A model generated the notes under the pieces. That model was given only the letters and a program-made list of their open reading frames with translations. It had not been told where the DNA came from and did no database searches. Position numbers and translations under genes: made by a program. 54,049 nucleotides of DNA from JAICYJ01 sp035473255 (GTDB lineage: Bacteria > Actinomycetota > Thermoleophilia > Gaiellales > JAICJC01): assembly GCA_035473255.1 (NCBI GenBank), contig DATIOK010000024.1, positions 1-54,049 of the forward strand, in the 5' to 3' direction. This document shows, in pieces, positions 18,360-27,133 of this stretch; the first letter of the stretch is position 1, and the number at the start of each line of letters is the position of its first letter.

Positions 18360-21058
18360 TGGCGCAATTCGACCAGATCCGCGAGCTCGTCGTCGGACAG
18401 CTCGCTGATCGCGGTCTCCACTCCGCGGTCGACGATGCTCGTGGCCAGCCCCCGCTTGGCCTCGATCAGCTCGTCGATCCGCTCCTCGATGGTGCCCGCG
18501 CAGATCATGCGGTGCACCTGCACCACCCGCGTCTGGCCGATCCGGTGGGCCCGGTCGGATGCCTGGTCCTCGACCGCCGGGTTCCACCAGCGGTCGAAGT
18601 GGAAGACGTGGCTGGCGTTGGTCAGGTTGAGCCCCAGGCCGCCCGCCCGCAGCGACATCACCAGCACTCGGGGCTCACCGCCGGGAGCCTGGAACGCATC
18701 CACCATCCGCTCGCGCTCGGCCACCGGCGTGGAGCCGTCCAGGTAGAGGCGGTCGATCTCGAGCTCGCGGGTGAGGTGCTCCGACAGCATCCGGCCCATC
18801 ACCGCGTACTGCGAGAAGACCAGCGCGCTGTCGCCCTCGTCCAGCGCCTCGACCAGCATCTCGGTGAGCCGGTCGAGCTTCCCCGACCGGCCGGCCATGT
18901 GGCCGGGCTTGCTCAGCGCCTGGGCGGGGTGGTTGCAGACCTGCTTGAGCCGGGTCAGAAGCGCCAGCACGTGTCCGCGGCGCTCGATGCCGGCGGCGTC
19001 GCGCACGGCGCCCAGCATCGCGTCGATCGTTGCCTGATAGAGCGCCGCCTGCTCCACCGTCAGCGTGCAGAACTCGTTCGACTCCTGCCGCGGCGGCAGG
19101 TCGGGCAGCACCGACGGGTCGCTCTTGTGCCGGCGCAGGATGAACGGCGCCGTCACGCGCCGCAGCCGCGCGGCCGCGTCGTCGTCACGGTGCCGCTCGA
19201 TCGGCGTGGCGTAGCGGCGGCGGAAGGCGCTGCGGGTATCCAGCAGACCAGGGTTGAGGAAGTGCAGGATCGACCACAGCTCGTCCAGCCTGTTCTCGAT
19301 CGGCGTACCCGTCAGCGCGATCCGGTGGCGCGCGGGCAGCGCCCGGGCGGCCTGGGCGCCGCGCGTGAGCGGGTTCTTGACCTGCTGCGCCTCGTCCAGC
19401 ACCAGCACCCGCCACTCGGCCTCGCCAAACAGCCGACGGTCGCGTGGCAGCAGCGAGTAGGAGGTCAGCACCACGTCGTGGCCGGTCAGGTCGTCGATGT
19501 GATGCGTGCGATCGGGCCCGTGGTGCAGGTGCACCGACAGGTCGGGTGCGAACCGCCCCAGCTCGCGGCGCCAGTTACCGAGCACGGATGCCGGGCACAC
19601 GATCAGCGCCGGCGAATCGGCCTGGTCGGAGAGCTCCAGCAGGTAGGCGATCAGCTGCACCGTCTTGCCCAGGCCCATGTCGTCGGCCAGCAGCGCGCCC
19701 AGGCCCAGCCTGCGCATCCCCACCAGCCAGCCCAGGCCGCTCTCCTGGTAGGGCCGCAGCACACCGTGGAATCCCTCGCCGGCCTCGACCGGCTCGCGCA
19801 GCCCGGGGTCGCGCAGCTCCGCGGCCAGCTGCTCGAGCTCCGTGGAGCGGGCCGAGTCGACCTCCATCTCGAACCCGCGCAGCTCGGCCCGCCCCGCCAG
19901 CGTCGCTCCCAGAGCCGTCAGCGCCGGGATGCCGGGCGAGTGCAGCGCCAGCTGCGCCAGCTGCCGCGCCCGACGCAGCGCCTTGTCGCCGAGCAGCGTC
20001 CACTCGCCGCCGATGCGCACCAGCGGCTGCGTGGCTGCTGCCAGGGCGCGGAACTCCTCGTCGCTGATCTGCCGGCCGCCCAGCGCGGCGTGCAGGTCGT
20101 ACTCGACGACGCCGCCCAGCGACAACGGCCCGGGGGCGAAGGACAGCCCAGCCTGCTCCAGGTCCAGCTCCTCCTTCTGACAGAGCTCGTCCGGGAGCCG
20201 TACCGAGGCGCCCGCGAACTCGAGCGCGGGAACGGCCGCCCGCAGGTCGGCGACCTGCGCCAGCGTCAGCTCGACGCGGCCGTCCTGGATCCGGGACAGC
20301 GCCGGCAGGATGTTGGCCGCGCGCCCGATCCGGCCAGGGTCGATCGGCGTGACATGGAGAGGCCAGTTGCCGCCCGGGTCGGCGGGCAGCTGCAGCACCA
20401 GCTCCAGCGGATCCAGCGAGCGGCGCAGGTTCACCACCGGCGCCACCGCCCCCAGGTCGGGCGCGACGGTGCGCAGCGCCGGCTGCAGCACCGACAGATC
20501 GATCGCCTCGTGGTGGCTGTCCGGGGCGGTCAGCTGCCGCGGGTCGCGCACCGCGGCGGCAAGGGCCCGCATCGAGGCGCGCACGAACTGCTCGACGGCG
20601 GACACCGCGCTGATGGTCGAGGGCTCCTCGCCGTGGTCGGCCACGGCGGCGTGCGCCAGGGGCGGGAAGGCGGCCGCGAAGCGGTCGAGCGGGGGTGGAT
20701 CGCCACCCGCCTCGACCACGCGCTCGGTCAGCCGGGCCACCAGCCGCCATGCGCGCAGCGATGCGCTGGCCTGCTCGCCGTCCTGAGGCTCCTCCGGCTC
20801 GGCCAGCAGGTACGCGAGCGCAGGCAGCATCGGCAGGCAGCGCGTGTCCACGACCCGCTCACCGCCGGCCGCCACGATCGTCACAGGCAGCCGGCGCAGG
20901 TTGTGAGGCAGCCCGCGGTCGTCGAGCAGGGAGCTCCAGCCGCCCGGTGTCAGGGGCGACACCGAGTAGAAACCCATGAGCGGCTCCTCGGCCCCGCGGG
21001 GGACGAACGTCAGCTCCAGGGGTGCGCGGCGCGCGGTCGATGTCGATGGCAGGCTCAA
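18356..21058 (-). CDS. SNF2-family DNA-dependent ATPase/helicase
   Basis: A 900-residue Swi2/Snf2 ATPase of the bacterial HepA/HelZ-like type. The N-terminal ~390 residues are a variable accessory domain. The motor follows: LADDMGLGKTVQ (Walker A, about 455-466), LDEAQQVKN (Walker B, about 550), LTGTPIENRLDELWSI, LRRHKSDP, then the second RecA lobe with LVFSQYAVMGRML, VMSLRAGGLGLNLT and DRAHRIGQT (about 840). Such proteins remodel protein-DNA complexes in transcription or repair. Start TTG 21058 is preferred because a leaderless-type TAGCGT box lies 8 nt upstream; longer starts would run into the divergent hydroxylase gene, and the next ATG is about 35 codons inside. Confidence 0.93.
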   Translation of the reverse strand: MSLPSTSTARRAPLELTFVPRGAEEPLMGFYSVSPLTPGGWSSLLDDRGLPHNLRRLPVTIVAAGGERVVDTRCLPMLPALAYLLAEPEEPQDGEQASASLRAWRLVARLTERVVEAGGDPPPLDRFAAAFPPLAHAAVADHGEEPSTISAVSAVEQFVRASMRALAAAVRDPRQLTAPDSHHEAIDLSVLQPALRTVAPDLGAVAPVVNLRRSLDPLELVLQLPADPGGNWPLHVTPIDPGRIGRAANILPALSRIQDGRVELTLAQVADLRAAVPALEFAGASVRLPDELCQKEELDLEQAGLSFAPGPLSLGGVVEYDLHAALGGRQISDEEFRALAAATQPLVRIGGEWTLLGDKALRRARQLAQLALHSPGIPALTALGATLAGRAELRGFEMEVDSARSTELEQLAAELRDPGLREPVEAGEGFHGVLRPYQESGLGWLVGMRRLGLGALLADDMGLGKTVQLIAYLLELSDQADSPALIVCPASVLGNWRRELGRFAPDLSVHLHHGPDRTHHIDDLTGHDVVLTSYSLLPRDRRLFGEAEWRVLVLDEAQQVKNPLTRGAQAARALPARHRIALTGTPIENRLDELWSILHFLNPGLLDTRSAFRRRYATPIERHRDDDAAARLRRVTAPFILRRHKSDPSVLPDLPPRQESNEFCTLTVEQAALYQATIDAMLGAVRDAAGIERRGHVLALLTRLKQVCNHPAQALSKPGHMAGRSGKLDRLTEMLVEALDEGDSALVFSQYAVMGRMLSEHLTRELEIDRLYLDGSTPVAERERMVDAFQAPGGEPRVLVMSLRAGGLGLNLTNASHVFHFDRWWNPAVEDQASDRAHRIGQTRVVQVHRMICAGTIEERIDELIEAKRGLATSIVDRGVETAISELSDDELADLVELRQ

Positions 21059-21066
21059 ACCGAGAA

Positions 21067-21072
21067 ACGCTA
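21067..21072 (-). promoter_or_regulatory. -10 box of the SNF2 gene (leaderless type)
   Basis: On the minus strand TAGCGT is followed by 8 nt and then TTG 21058. It supports a TTG start, which could not be chosen from the open frame alone. Confidence 0.5.
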
Positions 21073-21123
21073 GCAGGGCACCCCCTCTGGGGTCGAGATT
21101 GCGGAAGCCGCGCCGGCCGCTGG

Positions 21124-21129
21124 TAGGTT
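21124..21129 (+). promoter_or_regulatory. -10 box of the molybdenum hydroxylase operon (leaderless type)
   Basis: TAGGTT lies 7 nt before the ATG at 21137. A TTGCGG at 21099-21104 could act as a -35 box with a long 19-nt spacer. Confidence 0.6.
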
Positions 21130-21136
21130 TCAAACC

Positions 21137-21595
21137 ATGCAGGTCGAGCTCGAGGTGAACGGGAACCGCTACCGGGTCGACGCACCGGCGGCGGAGCCGC
21201 TGTCGGCGGTACTGCGCGACCGGTTGCAGCTGACCGGCACCAAGGTCGCCTGCGGCGAGGGCACGTGCGGTAGCTGCACGGTGCTGGTGGACGACCGACC
21301 GGTGTTGTCGTGTCTGACACTGGCCGCCGCCTGCGACGGGGCGGCGGTGCGCACGATCGAGGCGGAGGGCGACCTGCTCGATCGGCTGCGCCGGGCCTTC
21401 ACCGAGGAGGACGGCTTCCAGTGCGGGTTCTGCACGCCCGGGCAGCTGATGTCCGCGCTGGCGCTGCTGGAGCGGACGCCGCACCCCAGCGCGGATGAGA
21501 TCGTGACCGCGATGAGCGGCAACCTCTGCCGGTGCGGGGCGTACGAGGGCATCGCCCTGGCGGTGGCACGAGCCGCCGAGGACGTACGGGCGTAG
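21137..21595 (+). CDS. Molybdenum hydroxylase, [2Fe-2S] small subunit
   Basis: The 152-residue iron-sulfur subunit of a xanthine-oxidase-family hydroxylase. The plant-ferredoxin-type cluster has C39, C44, C47 and C59 (CGEGTCGSC ... LSC); the second cluster has C96, C99, C131 and C133 (CGFCTPGQL ... CRCG). It passes electrons from the molybdenum site to FAD. It heads a leaderless three-gene operon in the order small-large-medium. The stop overlaps the GTG of the large subunit by 1 nt. Confidence 0.95.
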   Translation: MQVELEVNGNRYRVDAPAAEPLSAVLRDRLQLTGTKVACGEGTCGSCTVLVDDRPVLSCLTLAAACDGAAVRTIEAEGDLLDRLRRAFTEEDGFQCGFCTPGQLMSALALLERTPHPSADEIVTAMSGNLCRCGAYEGIALAVARAAEDVRA

Positions 21596-23832
21596 TGGCC
21601 CGCCTGATCAAGACCGAGGCGGTGGTCGAGGGCCGCACGGAGGTGCGCTGGACGCTCGTCGAGGAGGACTCGACACCGGAGTGGCCGGCCGACCAGCCGC
21701 CCGGTGTGGTCGGCGAGCCGACCACCCGCCTCACGGCCGGGGCCCGCCTGTCGGGGTCGGCCCGCTACACGTCCGACATGCAGCTGCCCCGCCAGCTCGA
21801 AGCGACGGTGCTGCGCAGCCCGCACGCCAACGCCCGACTGACGTCGATATCGCTTGACGCCGCCCGCGCCGTGCCGGGCGTGCGCGCCGTGATCGGACCC
21901 GGTGACTGCCCTCCGTTCGACGGCGAGACGGTGCTGCACTCCGAGCCGCCGTACGGCGGCGCCGCGGTGGCAGCGATCGCCGCGGAGACGCGCGAGGCAG
22001 CCGACGAGGCCATGGCCGCGCTCGACCCGCAGTGGGAGCCGCTGGGGTTTGTCGTCGACCTCGACCAGTCGCTCGAGAACCAGACCTTCCAGGACGACCC
22101 GGTCGAATACGAGCGCGGTGACGCGGAGGCGGCGCTGGCCGCCGCCGAGCTGACGGTCACCAGCGACTACCTGGCGCCGGCCCAGCTCCACAACTCGATG
22201 GAGCCGCACTGCGCGGTGGCCGACTGGCGACCCGACGGGCTGACGCTTTGGAGCTCGACGCAGGGCATCTACCAGGCGCGCTCACAGCTGTGCGGCTCGT
22301 TCGGGCTCGACCAAGAGCACGTCCGTGTGATCTGCCACTTCATGGGCGGCGGCTTCGGCTCCAAGTTCGGCTGCGGGCCCGAGGGCGTGATCGCGGCCGA
22401 GCTGTCGCGCCGCGCAAGCCGCCCGGTACGGCTGGTGCTGAGCCGTCGCGACGAGAACCTGAGCACCGGCTACCGCACGCCGGCCCGGTTCAGCTTCACG
22501 ATCGGCGCCGGCCGCGACGGGCGGCTGCGGGCCGTCGAGGCATCGGCCGTGATGGGCCTGGGCACCGGCGGCTGGGCGTATCCGGTGCTGGAGCCCGTCA
22601 AGTCGCTGTACGCCTGCGAGCACCAGCACCTGATGACGCTACCGATGCGCCTCAACCTGGGCCCTGCGGCGGCCTTCCGCGCGCCGGGAGTGATGGAGGG
22701 AACGTGGGCGTTCGAGCAGGCGCTGGACGAGCTGGCGGAGGCGGCCGGCCTCGATCCGCTGGAGCTGCGCCGCCGTAACCACACCGACGTCGACCCCTCG
22801 ACCGGCCGCCCGTATACCTCCAAGCGCCTGCTGGAGAGCTACGACCTGGCGGCCGAGCTGGCCGGCTGGGACACGCGTGACGAGCTCCGCTCGGACGGCC
22901 GCGTGCGGCGCGGCATGGGCTGCGCCAGCCAGTACTGGTGGGGCGGCGGCGGGCCGCCGGCCTACGCGGACGTGCGAATCGGGAGCGATGCCAAGCCGGT
23001 GCTGACGGTCGGCATGCAGGACCTGGGCACCGGCGTGACGACCGCCTGCGCGGTGGTGCTGGCCGAACGGCTGGGGATCCCGCCCGACCAGGTCAAGGTC
23101 CGCACCGGCGATACCGACCTGGCCGGCCACGGGCCGTTCTCGGGCGGGTCGATGACGCTTGCGTCGGTGGCGCCCGCGGTGCGATCGGCCGGCCACCACG
23201 TGCGCACGCAGCTGCTGGAGCTGGCTGCCGACATGTTCGAGATCGCGGCCTCCGACCTGGAGCTGACCGAGGGCGAGGTGCGATCGACCGACGGCACCCT
23301 GCGCCGGCCCATCCACGACGTCACCGAGAAGCTCGGCAACGCGTGGGTGACCGGGTCGGGATCGCGCGCGCCCAACCCGGACGGCATGGCCGTGAACACG
23401 TTCGGCTGCCAGATCGCGCAAGTGGCCGTGGACACCCTCACCGGCCTGATCACCGTCGAGCGGGTGGTCGCGGTGCACGACATCGGCCGCGTGATCAACC
23501 CGATGGGCGCGCGCAGCCAGGTACTGGGCGGGATCCTGCAGGGCATCGGCTTCGCGCTCAGCGAGGAGCGGGTGGTCGATCCGACCACCGGCACCGTGGT
23601 CAACGCCGGCCTCGAGGACTACAAGATCCCGACCCTGGCCGACCTGCCCGAGGTCGAGTGCCGGTTCGTGGGCGAGCCCGATCCGGAGCTGGCGCTGGGC
23701 ATCAAGGGGCTGGGCGAGCCGCCCATCATCCCCACGCCCGGCGCCATCGGAAACGCGGTCGCCCACGCGCTGGGGCTGCGGCTGCGCGAGGCGCCCTACA
23801 CGCCCCGCCGGGTGCTGGAGGCGCTGCAGTGA
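21595..23832 (+). CDS. Molybdenum hydroxylase, molybdopterin-binding large subunit
   Basis: A 745-residue Mo-molybdopterin subunit of the xanthine dehydrogenase/CoxL family. After an a/b hammerhead domain, it shows the Moco-binding GGGFGSKFG and AAAFRAPGVMEGTWAFEQ, with the catalytic Glu in GIKGLGEPP near the C-terminus. The AYRCSFR loop of aerobic CO dehydrogenase (form I) is absent, so this is not a true CO dehydrogenase. It probably hydroxylates an aldehyde or N-heterocycle. GTG start 21595 overlaps the small-subunit stop. The first ~30 residues (acidic, with WTLVEEDSTPEWP) precede the usual start of the family. Confidence 0.94.
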   Translation: MARLIKTEAVVEGRTEVRWTLVEEDSTPEWPADQPPGVVGEPTTRLTAGARLSGSARYTSDMQLPRQLEATVLRSPHANARLTSISLDAARAVPGVRAVIGPGDCPPFDGETVLHSEPPYGGAAVAAIAAETREAADEAMAALDPQWEPLGFVVDLDQSLENQTFQDDPVEYERGDAEAALAAAELTVTSDYLAPAQLHNSMEPHCAVADWRPDGLTLWSSTQGIYQARSQLCGSFGLDQEHVRVICHFMGGGFGSKFGCGPEGVIAAELSRRASRPVRLVLSRRDENLSTGYRTPARFSFTIGAGRDGRLRAVEASAVMGLGTGGWAYPVLEPVKSLYACEHQHLMTLPMRLNLGPAAAFRAPGVMEGTWAFEQALDELAEAAGLDPLELRRRNHTDVDPSTGRPYTSKRLLESYDLAAELAGWDTRDELRSDGRVRRGMGCASQYWWGGGGPPAYADVRIGSDAKPVLTVGMQDLGTGVTTACAVVLAERLGIPPDQVKVRTGDTDLAGHGPFSGGSMTLASVAPAVRSAGHHVRTQLLELAADMFEIAASDLELTEGEVRSTDGTLRRPIHDVTEKLGNAWVTGSGSRAPNPDGMAVNTFGCQIAQVAVDTLTGLITVERVVAVHDIGRVINPMGARSQVLGGILQGIGFALSEERVVDPTTGTVVNAGLEDYKIPTLADLPEVECRFVGEPDPELALGIKGLGEPPIIPTPGAIGNAVAHALGLRLREAPYTPRRVLEALQ

Positions 23833-24710
23833 GGACGTTCGCCTACGCCCGCCCGGCGGCCGTCGAGGAGGCCGCCGCGGCGCTGTCGCAGCCGGCCGCC
23901 CGCGCCATGGGCGGCGGCACCGACCTGCTCACACAGCAGGACCGCGGCATCCTGCCGGCCGAGTCGGTCGTCGACCTGCGCGGCCTGGGCCTGGACGCGA
24001 TCGCGCCCGAGCGCGAGGGCATCCGCATCGGCGCAACCGTGAGGCTGGCCGACCTCGGCCGCAACCAGGCCGTCCGCGAGCGCTTCGCGGTGCTGCATCA
24101 GGCCGCCTCGGCGGCCGCCTCGCCGCAGCTGCGGGAGATGGGCACCGTCGGCGGGAACCTGTGCCAGCAGGTGCGATGCTGGTACTTCCGACACCCCGAC
24201 CTGACCTGCTGGCTGCGCGGCGGCGACACCTGCTACGCCCAGGTCGGTGACCACCGCAAGCACGGTCTGGAGCCGGGCGACTGCATCTCGGTCGCGCCCA
24301 GCGACCTGGCCGCGGCGCTGCTGGCGCTGGACGCGACCGTCGAGACCAGCAGCCGCCCACAGGGGATCCCGCTGGCGGATCTCTACCGCAAGGCCAGCGA
24401 CGAGAACCGCTCCACGCTGGCGCTGGCGCCGGGCGAATTCGTGACCGCGGTCGTGGTGCCGCGCGTCCCGGACGCGAGCGCGTACGAGCGGGCCGGCGAG
24501 CGGCACGCCTGGAGCTTCGCGCTGGCCGGCGTCGCGGCCGCCCGCTTCGGCGACCAGCTGCGGCTGGCCGCGATCGGGGTATCGAACCTGCCGCGGCTGC
24601 TCGATCCGGCCGATCCGCTGGCGGGCCTGCCCGGCCTCGAGCAGACGGCCTGGAAGCGGCGGCTGCTGAGCGGCCTGGCCGGCCAGGCGCTGTCGCGCGT
24701 CTCGGGGTGA
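23829..24710 (+). CDS. Molybdenum hydroxylase, FAD-binding medium subunit with extra cysteines
   Basis: A 293-residue FAD subunit. The FAD-binding motifs are AMGGGTDLL (27-34) and a GTVGGNLCQ segment (105-113) followed by a CO_deh_flav C-terminal domain. Between GGNL and the APSDLAAALLALDA segment it has cysteines at 112, 117, 127, 135 and 152. This matches the insertion that binds an extra [4Fe-4S] cluster in the YagS/PaoB type of aldehyde oxidoreductase, rather than the CoxM type. The GTG lies in the large-subunit stop (GTGA). It transfers electrons to an external acceptor, not identified here. Confidence 0.92.
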   Translation: MRTFAYARPAAVEEAAAALSQPAARAMGGGTDLLTQQDRGILPAESVVDLRGLGLDAIAPEREGIRIGATVRLADLGRNQAVRERFAVLHQAASAAASPQLREMGTVGGNLCQQVRCWYFRHPDLTCWLRGGDTCYAQVGDHRKHGLEPGDCISVAPSDLAAALLALDATVETSSRPQGIPLADLYRKASDENRSTLALAPGEFVTAVVVPRVPDASAYERAGERHAWSFALAGVAAARFGDQLRLAAIGVSNLPRLLDPADPLAGLPGLEQTAWKRRLLSGLAGQALSRVSG

Positions 24711-24717
24711 GCTCGCC

Positions 24718-25203
24718 CTAGAGCCGGATCAGCGCCGCGTCGACGCCCTTCGCGCCGATCACCAGGCGCAGCACGCTTGGGTAGGCGGCACGCCGTTTCC
24801 AGGTGGGGCTGCCCGGGTTGAGGTAGAGCACACCGTCCAGCAGCTCGTTGACCGGCTGGTGCGAGTGTGCGAACACGATCACGGTCGCTTCCGGGAACCG
24901 CCTTCGCAGCCGCGCCTCGCGGCCGTGGCGGGGCCCCGCGTCGTGCACCATCGCCACCTCCACGCCGCCCAGGCTCAGCTGCAGCTGCTCGGGCACGCCG
25001 GCCGCCCGCACGTCCCAGCCGTCGATGTTGCCGAGCACCGCGTGCACCGGCGCGTAGGCCTCGAGCTCGGTCAGCACGTCGGTGCTGGTGGCATCGCCAC
25101 CGTGCAGGATCAGCTCGGCCCACTCCAGGTGCGGCAGCAACGCCTCGGGCAGGGCGGAAGCATGGTCGGGGATGTGGGTGTCGGCCAGGACGAGGACGTT
25201 CAC
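24718..25203 (-). CDS. Metallophosphoesterase, YfcE/MJ0936 type
   Basis: A 161-residue calcineurin-like phosphodiesterase. Metal ligands: D8 and H10 (LADTHIPDH), the GGDA segment, GNID and VHDAG, and FAHSHQP near the end. Proteins of this small single-domain class hydrolyse phosphodiesters such as cyclic nucleotides or model substrates; the in vivo substrate is unknown. It starts with GTG inside the ilvD stop (GTGA), so it is expressed with ilvD. It is convergent with the hydroxylase operon and ends only 7 bp from it. Confidence 0.9.
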   Translation of the reverse strand: MNVLVLADTHIPDHASALPEALLPHLEWAELILHGGDATSTDVLTELEAYAPVHAVLGNIDGWDVRAAGVPEQLQLSLGGVEVAMVHDAGPRHGREARLRRRFPEATVIVFAHSHQPVNELLDGVLYLNPGSPTWKRRAAYPSVLRLVIGAKGVDAALIRL

Positions 25204-26897
25204 GGCCTGGTGACGGCACCCTCGCTGGCGCTCGACACCTGCGCCGCGTACTTCGCGAACACGCCCGTCGAGTAGCGCGGAGCCGGCGCTGTCCAGCCGT
25301 CCAGCCGGGCGGCGATCTCATCGTCGGACAGCTCCACCCGCAGCTCGCGGGCCTCGATGTCGAACTCGATCATGTCGCCGTTCTGCAGGATCGCGATGGG
25401 GCCGCCGTGCGCCGCCTCGGGCGTGACGTGGCCCGCCATCAGGCCGTGGGTGGCGCCCGAGAAGCGGCCGTCGGTGATCAGCGCCACCTGGTCGCCCAGC
25501 CCCTCGCCCACGATCGCCGCAGTCACGTGCAGCATCTCGCGCATGCCGGGGCCGCCCGCGGGGCCCTCGTAGCGGATCACGACCACATCGCCGGCCTCGA
25601 TCGAGCGGCTCTTGACGGCGGCGAAGCAATCCTCCTCGGAGTCGAAGACGCGGGCCGGTCCGCGATGGCTGAGCCGCTCATGCCCGGCCAGCTTGACGAC
25701 GCAGCCGTCCGGCGACAGGTTGCCGCGCAGGATCGCGAGGCCGCCCGACGGCTTGATCGGGCGGTCGATCGGCACCACCACCGGCTGTCCGGGCGTCTCC
25801 ACGGCCTGATCGGCGATCTCGCCCAGCGTGCGGCCGTCCACCGTGCGCGCGCCCACGTGCACCAGCTCGCGCTTGGCCAGCTCCCGTGCCACCAGCGCCA
25901 CGCCGCCGGCATCGAAGATGTCGGTGGCCACGAACTCGCCTCCTGGCTTGAGGCTGGCCACGATCGGCGTACGCCCGGCGATGCGGTCGAAGTCGTCGAT
26001 CGAGAACGGGATCTCCAGCTCGCTGGCGATCGCCAGCAGGTGCAGCACGCCGTTGGTGGATCCGCCGGTCGCCGCCACCGAGGCGGCCGCGTTCTCGAGC
26101 GCGTCGCGGGTCACGATCTGCGACGGTCGCACGTCGTCGCGAACGAGCTGCATCACCAGCTCGCCGGCCTTCTCGGCCGCGTCGCCCTTGCCGCGGTTGA
26201 GCGCCGGGATGCCGTTCATCCCGCCCGGCGACAGGCCCAGGAACTCGAGCGCCGTGGACATCGTGTTGGCCGTGTACTGGCCGCCGCAGGCTCCCGCGCC
26301 GGGACAGGCGGCCGACTCGACCTCGTGCAGCTCCTCGGCGTCGATCCGGTCGGCCGCGTAGGCGCCGATCGCCTCGAACACGTCCTGGATGGTGATGTCG
26401 CGGCCGCGGAAGGTGCCGGGCGCGATCGTGCCGTTGTAGAGCACCAGGCCGGGCACGTCCAGCCGGCACAGCGCCATGGCCGCGGCCGGGATCGTCTTGT
26501 CGCAGCCGACCAGGCAGACCAGGCCGTCCATCAGGTGACCCCGCACCACCAGCTCGATCGAGTCGGCGATCACCTCGCGGCTGACCAGCGAGGCGCGCAT
26601 GCCCTCGGTCCCCATCGAGACGCCGTCCGACACCGAGATCGTGTTGAACTCCATCGGCGTGCCGCCCGCGGCGCGGATGCCGGCCTTCACGCGCTGCGCC
26701 AGCTCGCGCTGGTTGAAGTTGCAGGGCATCGTCTCGATCCACGTGGTGGAGACGCCGATGATCGGCCGCGCCAGGTCGTCGTCTGTGAAGCCGATGCCCT
26801 TCAGCATCGCGCGGGCCGCAGCCCGGTCGGGGCCGTCCGTGAGGGCGGCGCTGTGGCGCTTCGCGGGGTCGGACGGGCGGTCGTAGGGGTTACTCAA
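25200..26897 (-). CDS. ilvD: Dihydroxy-acid dehydratase
   Basis: Fe-S dehydratase that makes 2-oxoisovalerate and 2-oxo-3-methylvalerate, the last step before transamination in valine and isoleucine synthesis. Cluster cysteines are C59 (TMPCNFNQ), C132 (GCDKTIPAA) and C204 (GAGACGGQYTANTM); the [2Fe-2S] versus [4Fe-4S] type cannot be fixed. ITDGRFSGATHG is the C-terminal signature. At 565 residues it is full length. The start is TTG 26897, overlapping the end of the preceding small gene by 8 nt with AAGG about 12 nt upstream; no ATG is nearby in frame until residue 31. It lies about 22 kb from ilvBNC and on the opposite strand. Confidence 0.96.
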   Translation of the reverse strand: MSNPYDRPSDPAKRHSAALTDGPDRAAARAMLKGIGFTDDDLARPIIGVSTTWIETMPCNFNQRELAQRVKAGIRAAGGTPMEFNTISVSDGVSMGTEGMRASLVSREVIADSIELVVRGHLMDGLVCLVGCDKTIPAAAMALCRLDVPGLVLYNGTIAPGTFRGRDITIQDVFEAIGAYAADRIDAEELHEVESAACPGAGACGGQYTANTMSTALEFLGLSPGGMNGIPALNRGKGDAAEKAGELVMQLVRDDVRPSQIVTRDALENAAASVAATGGSTNGVLHLLAIASELEIPFSIDDFDRIAGRTPIVASLKPGGEFVATDIFDAGGVALVARELAKRELVHVGARTVDGRTLGEIADQAVETPGQPVVVPIDRPIKPSGGLAILRGNLSPDGCVVKLAGHERLSHRGPARVFDSEEDCFAAVKSRSIEAGDVVVIRYEGPAGGPGMREMLHVTAAIVGEGLGDQVALITDGRFSGATHGLMAGHVTPEAAHGGPIAILQNGDMIEFDIEARELRVELSDDEIAARLDGWTAPAPRYSTGVFAKYAAQVSSASEGAVTRP

Positions 26898-27120
26898 CGG
26901 CGTTCACGACCTTGATGCCCCAGGCCTTGCCGGACGCGAACAGCGCGTCCGGGTCGACCTCGTCGGCGTACCCGATCAGGTGCTGCGTGGGGTTGTCGGG
27001 CGTCGAGCCGAGCACGACCCGGCGGGTCACGGTCGCGTCCGGGCGCACCAGGTGGTCGCCGCGCTCGCGCGCGGCCTCGGCCTCCTCGGCCGCCGGTCCC
27101 TCTGCGTAGCCCTTGCCCAT
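26890..27120 (-). CDS. Small protein upstream of ilvD, 76 residues
   Basis: No family recognised. It starts MGKGYAEGPAAEEAEAARE, highly charged and helical, followed by a more structured part (VTRRVVLGSTPDNPTQHLIGYADEV). There are no cysteines and no membrane segment. A clear leaderless -10 box 7 nt before its ATG and an 8-nt overlap with ilvD mean that it is the promoter-proximal gene of the ilvD operon. ilvD translation (TTG start) may depend on it. It is too structured to be a peptide attenuator, and it has no leucine/valine/isoleucine run. Confidence 0.65.
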   Translation of the reverse strand: MGKGYAEGPAAEEAEAARERGDHLVRPDATVTRRVVLGSTPDNPTQHLIGYADEVDPDALFASGKAWGIKVVNAVE

Positions 27121-27127
27121 CCGGGCA

Positions 27128-27133
27128 AGTCTA
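27128..27133 (-). promoter_or_regulatory. -10 box of the ilvD operon (leaderless type)
   Basis: TAGACT on the minus strand, 7 nt before ATG 27120. It is identical to the boxes of leuC and rnhA. Confidence 0.65.

Noticed and set aside
18206..21073. A 955-codon open frame antisense to the SNF2 gene (and similar long ones opposite ilvD at 24867-26915 and opposite the peptidase and lipoprotein genes at 43666-46170)
   Set aside because: They are mirror frames of real genes, caused by G/C-rich third positions. Their proteins are rich in Arg, Gln, His and Val without any domain pattern.
21595..23832. Assignment as aerobic CO dehydrogenase (CoxL form I)
   Set aside because: The AYRCSFR active-site loop is absent and the medium subunit is of the PaoB type; only general hydroxylase identity is supported.
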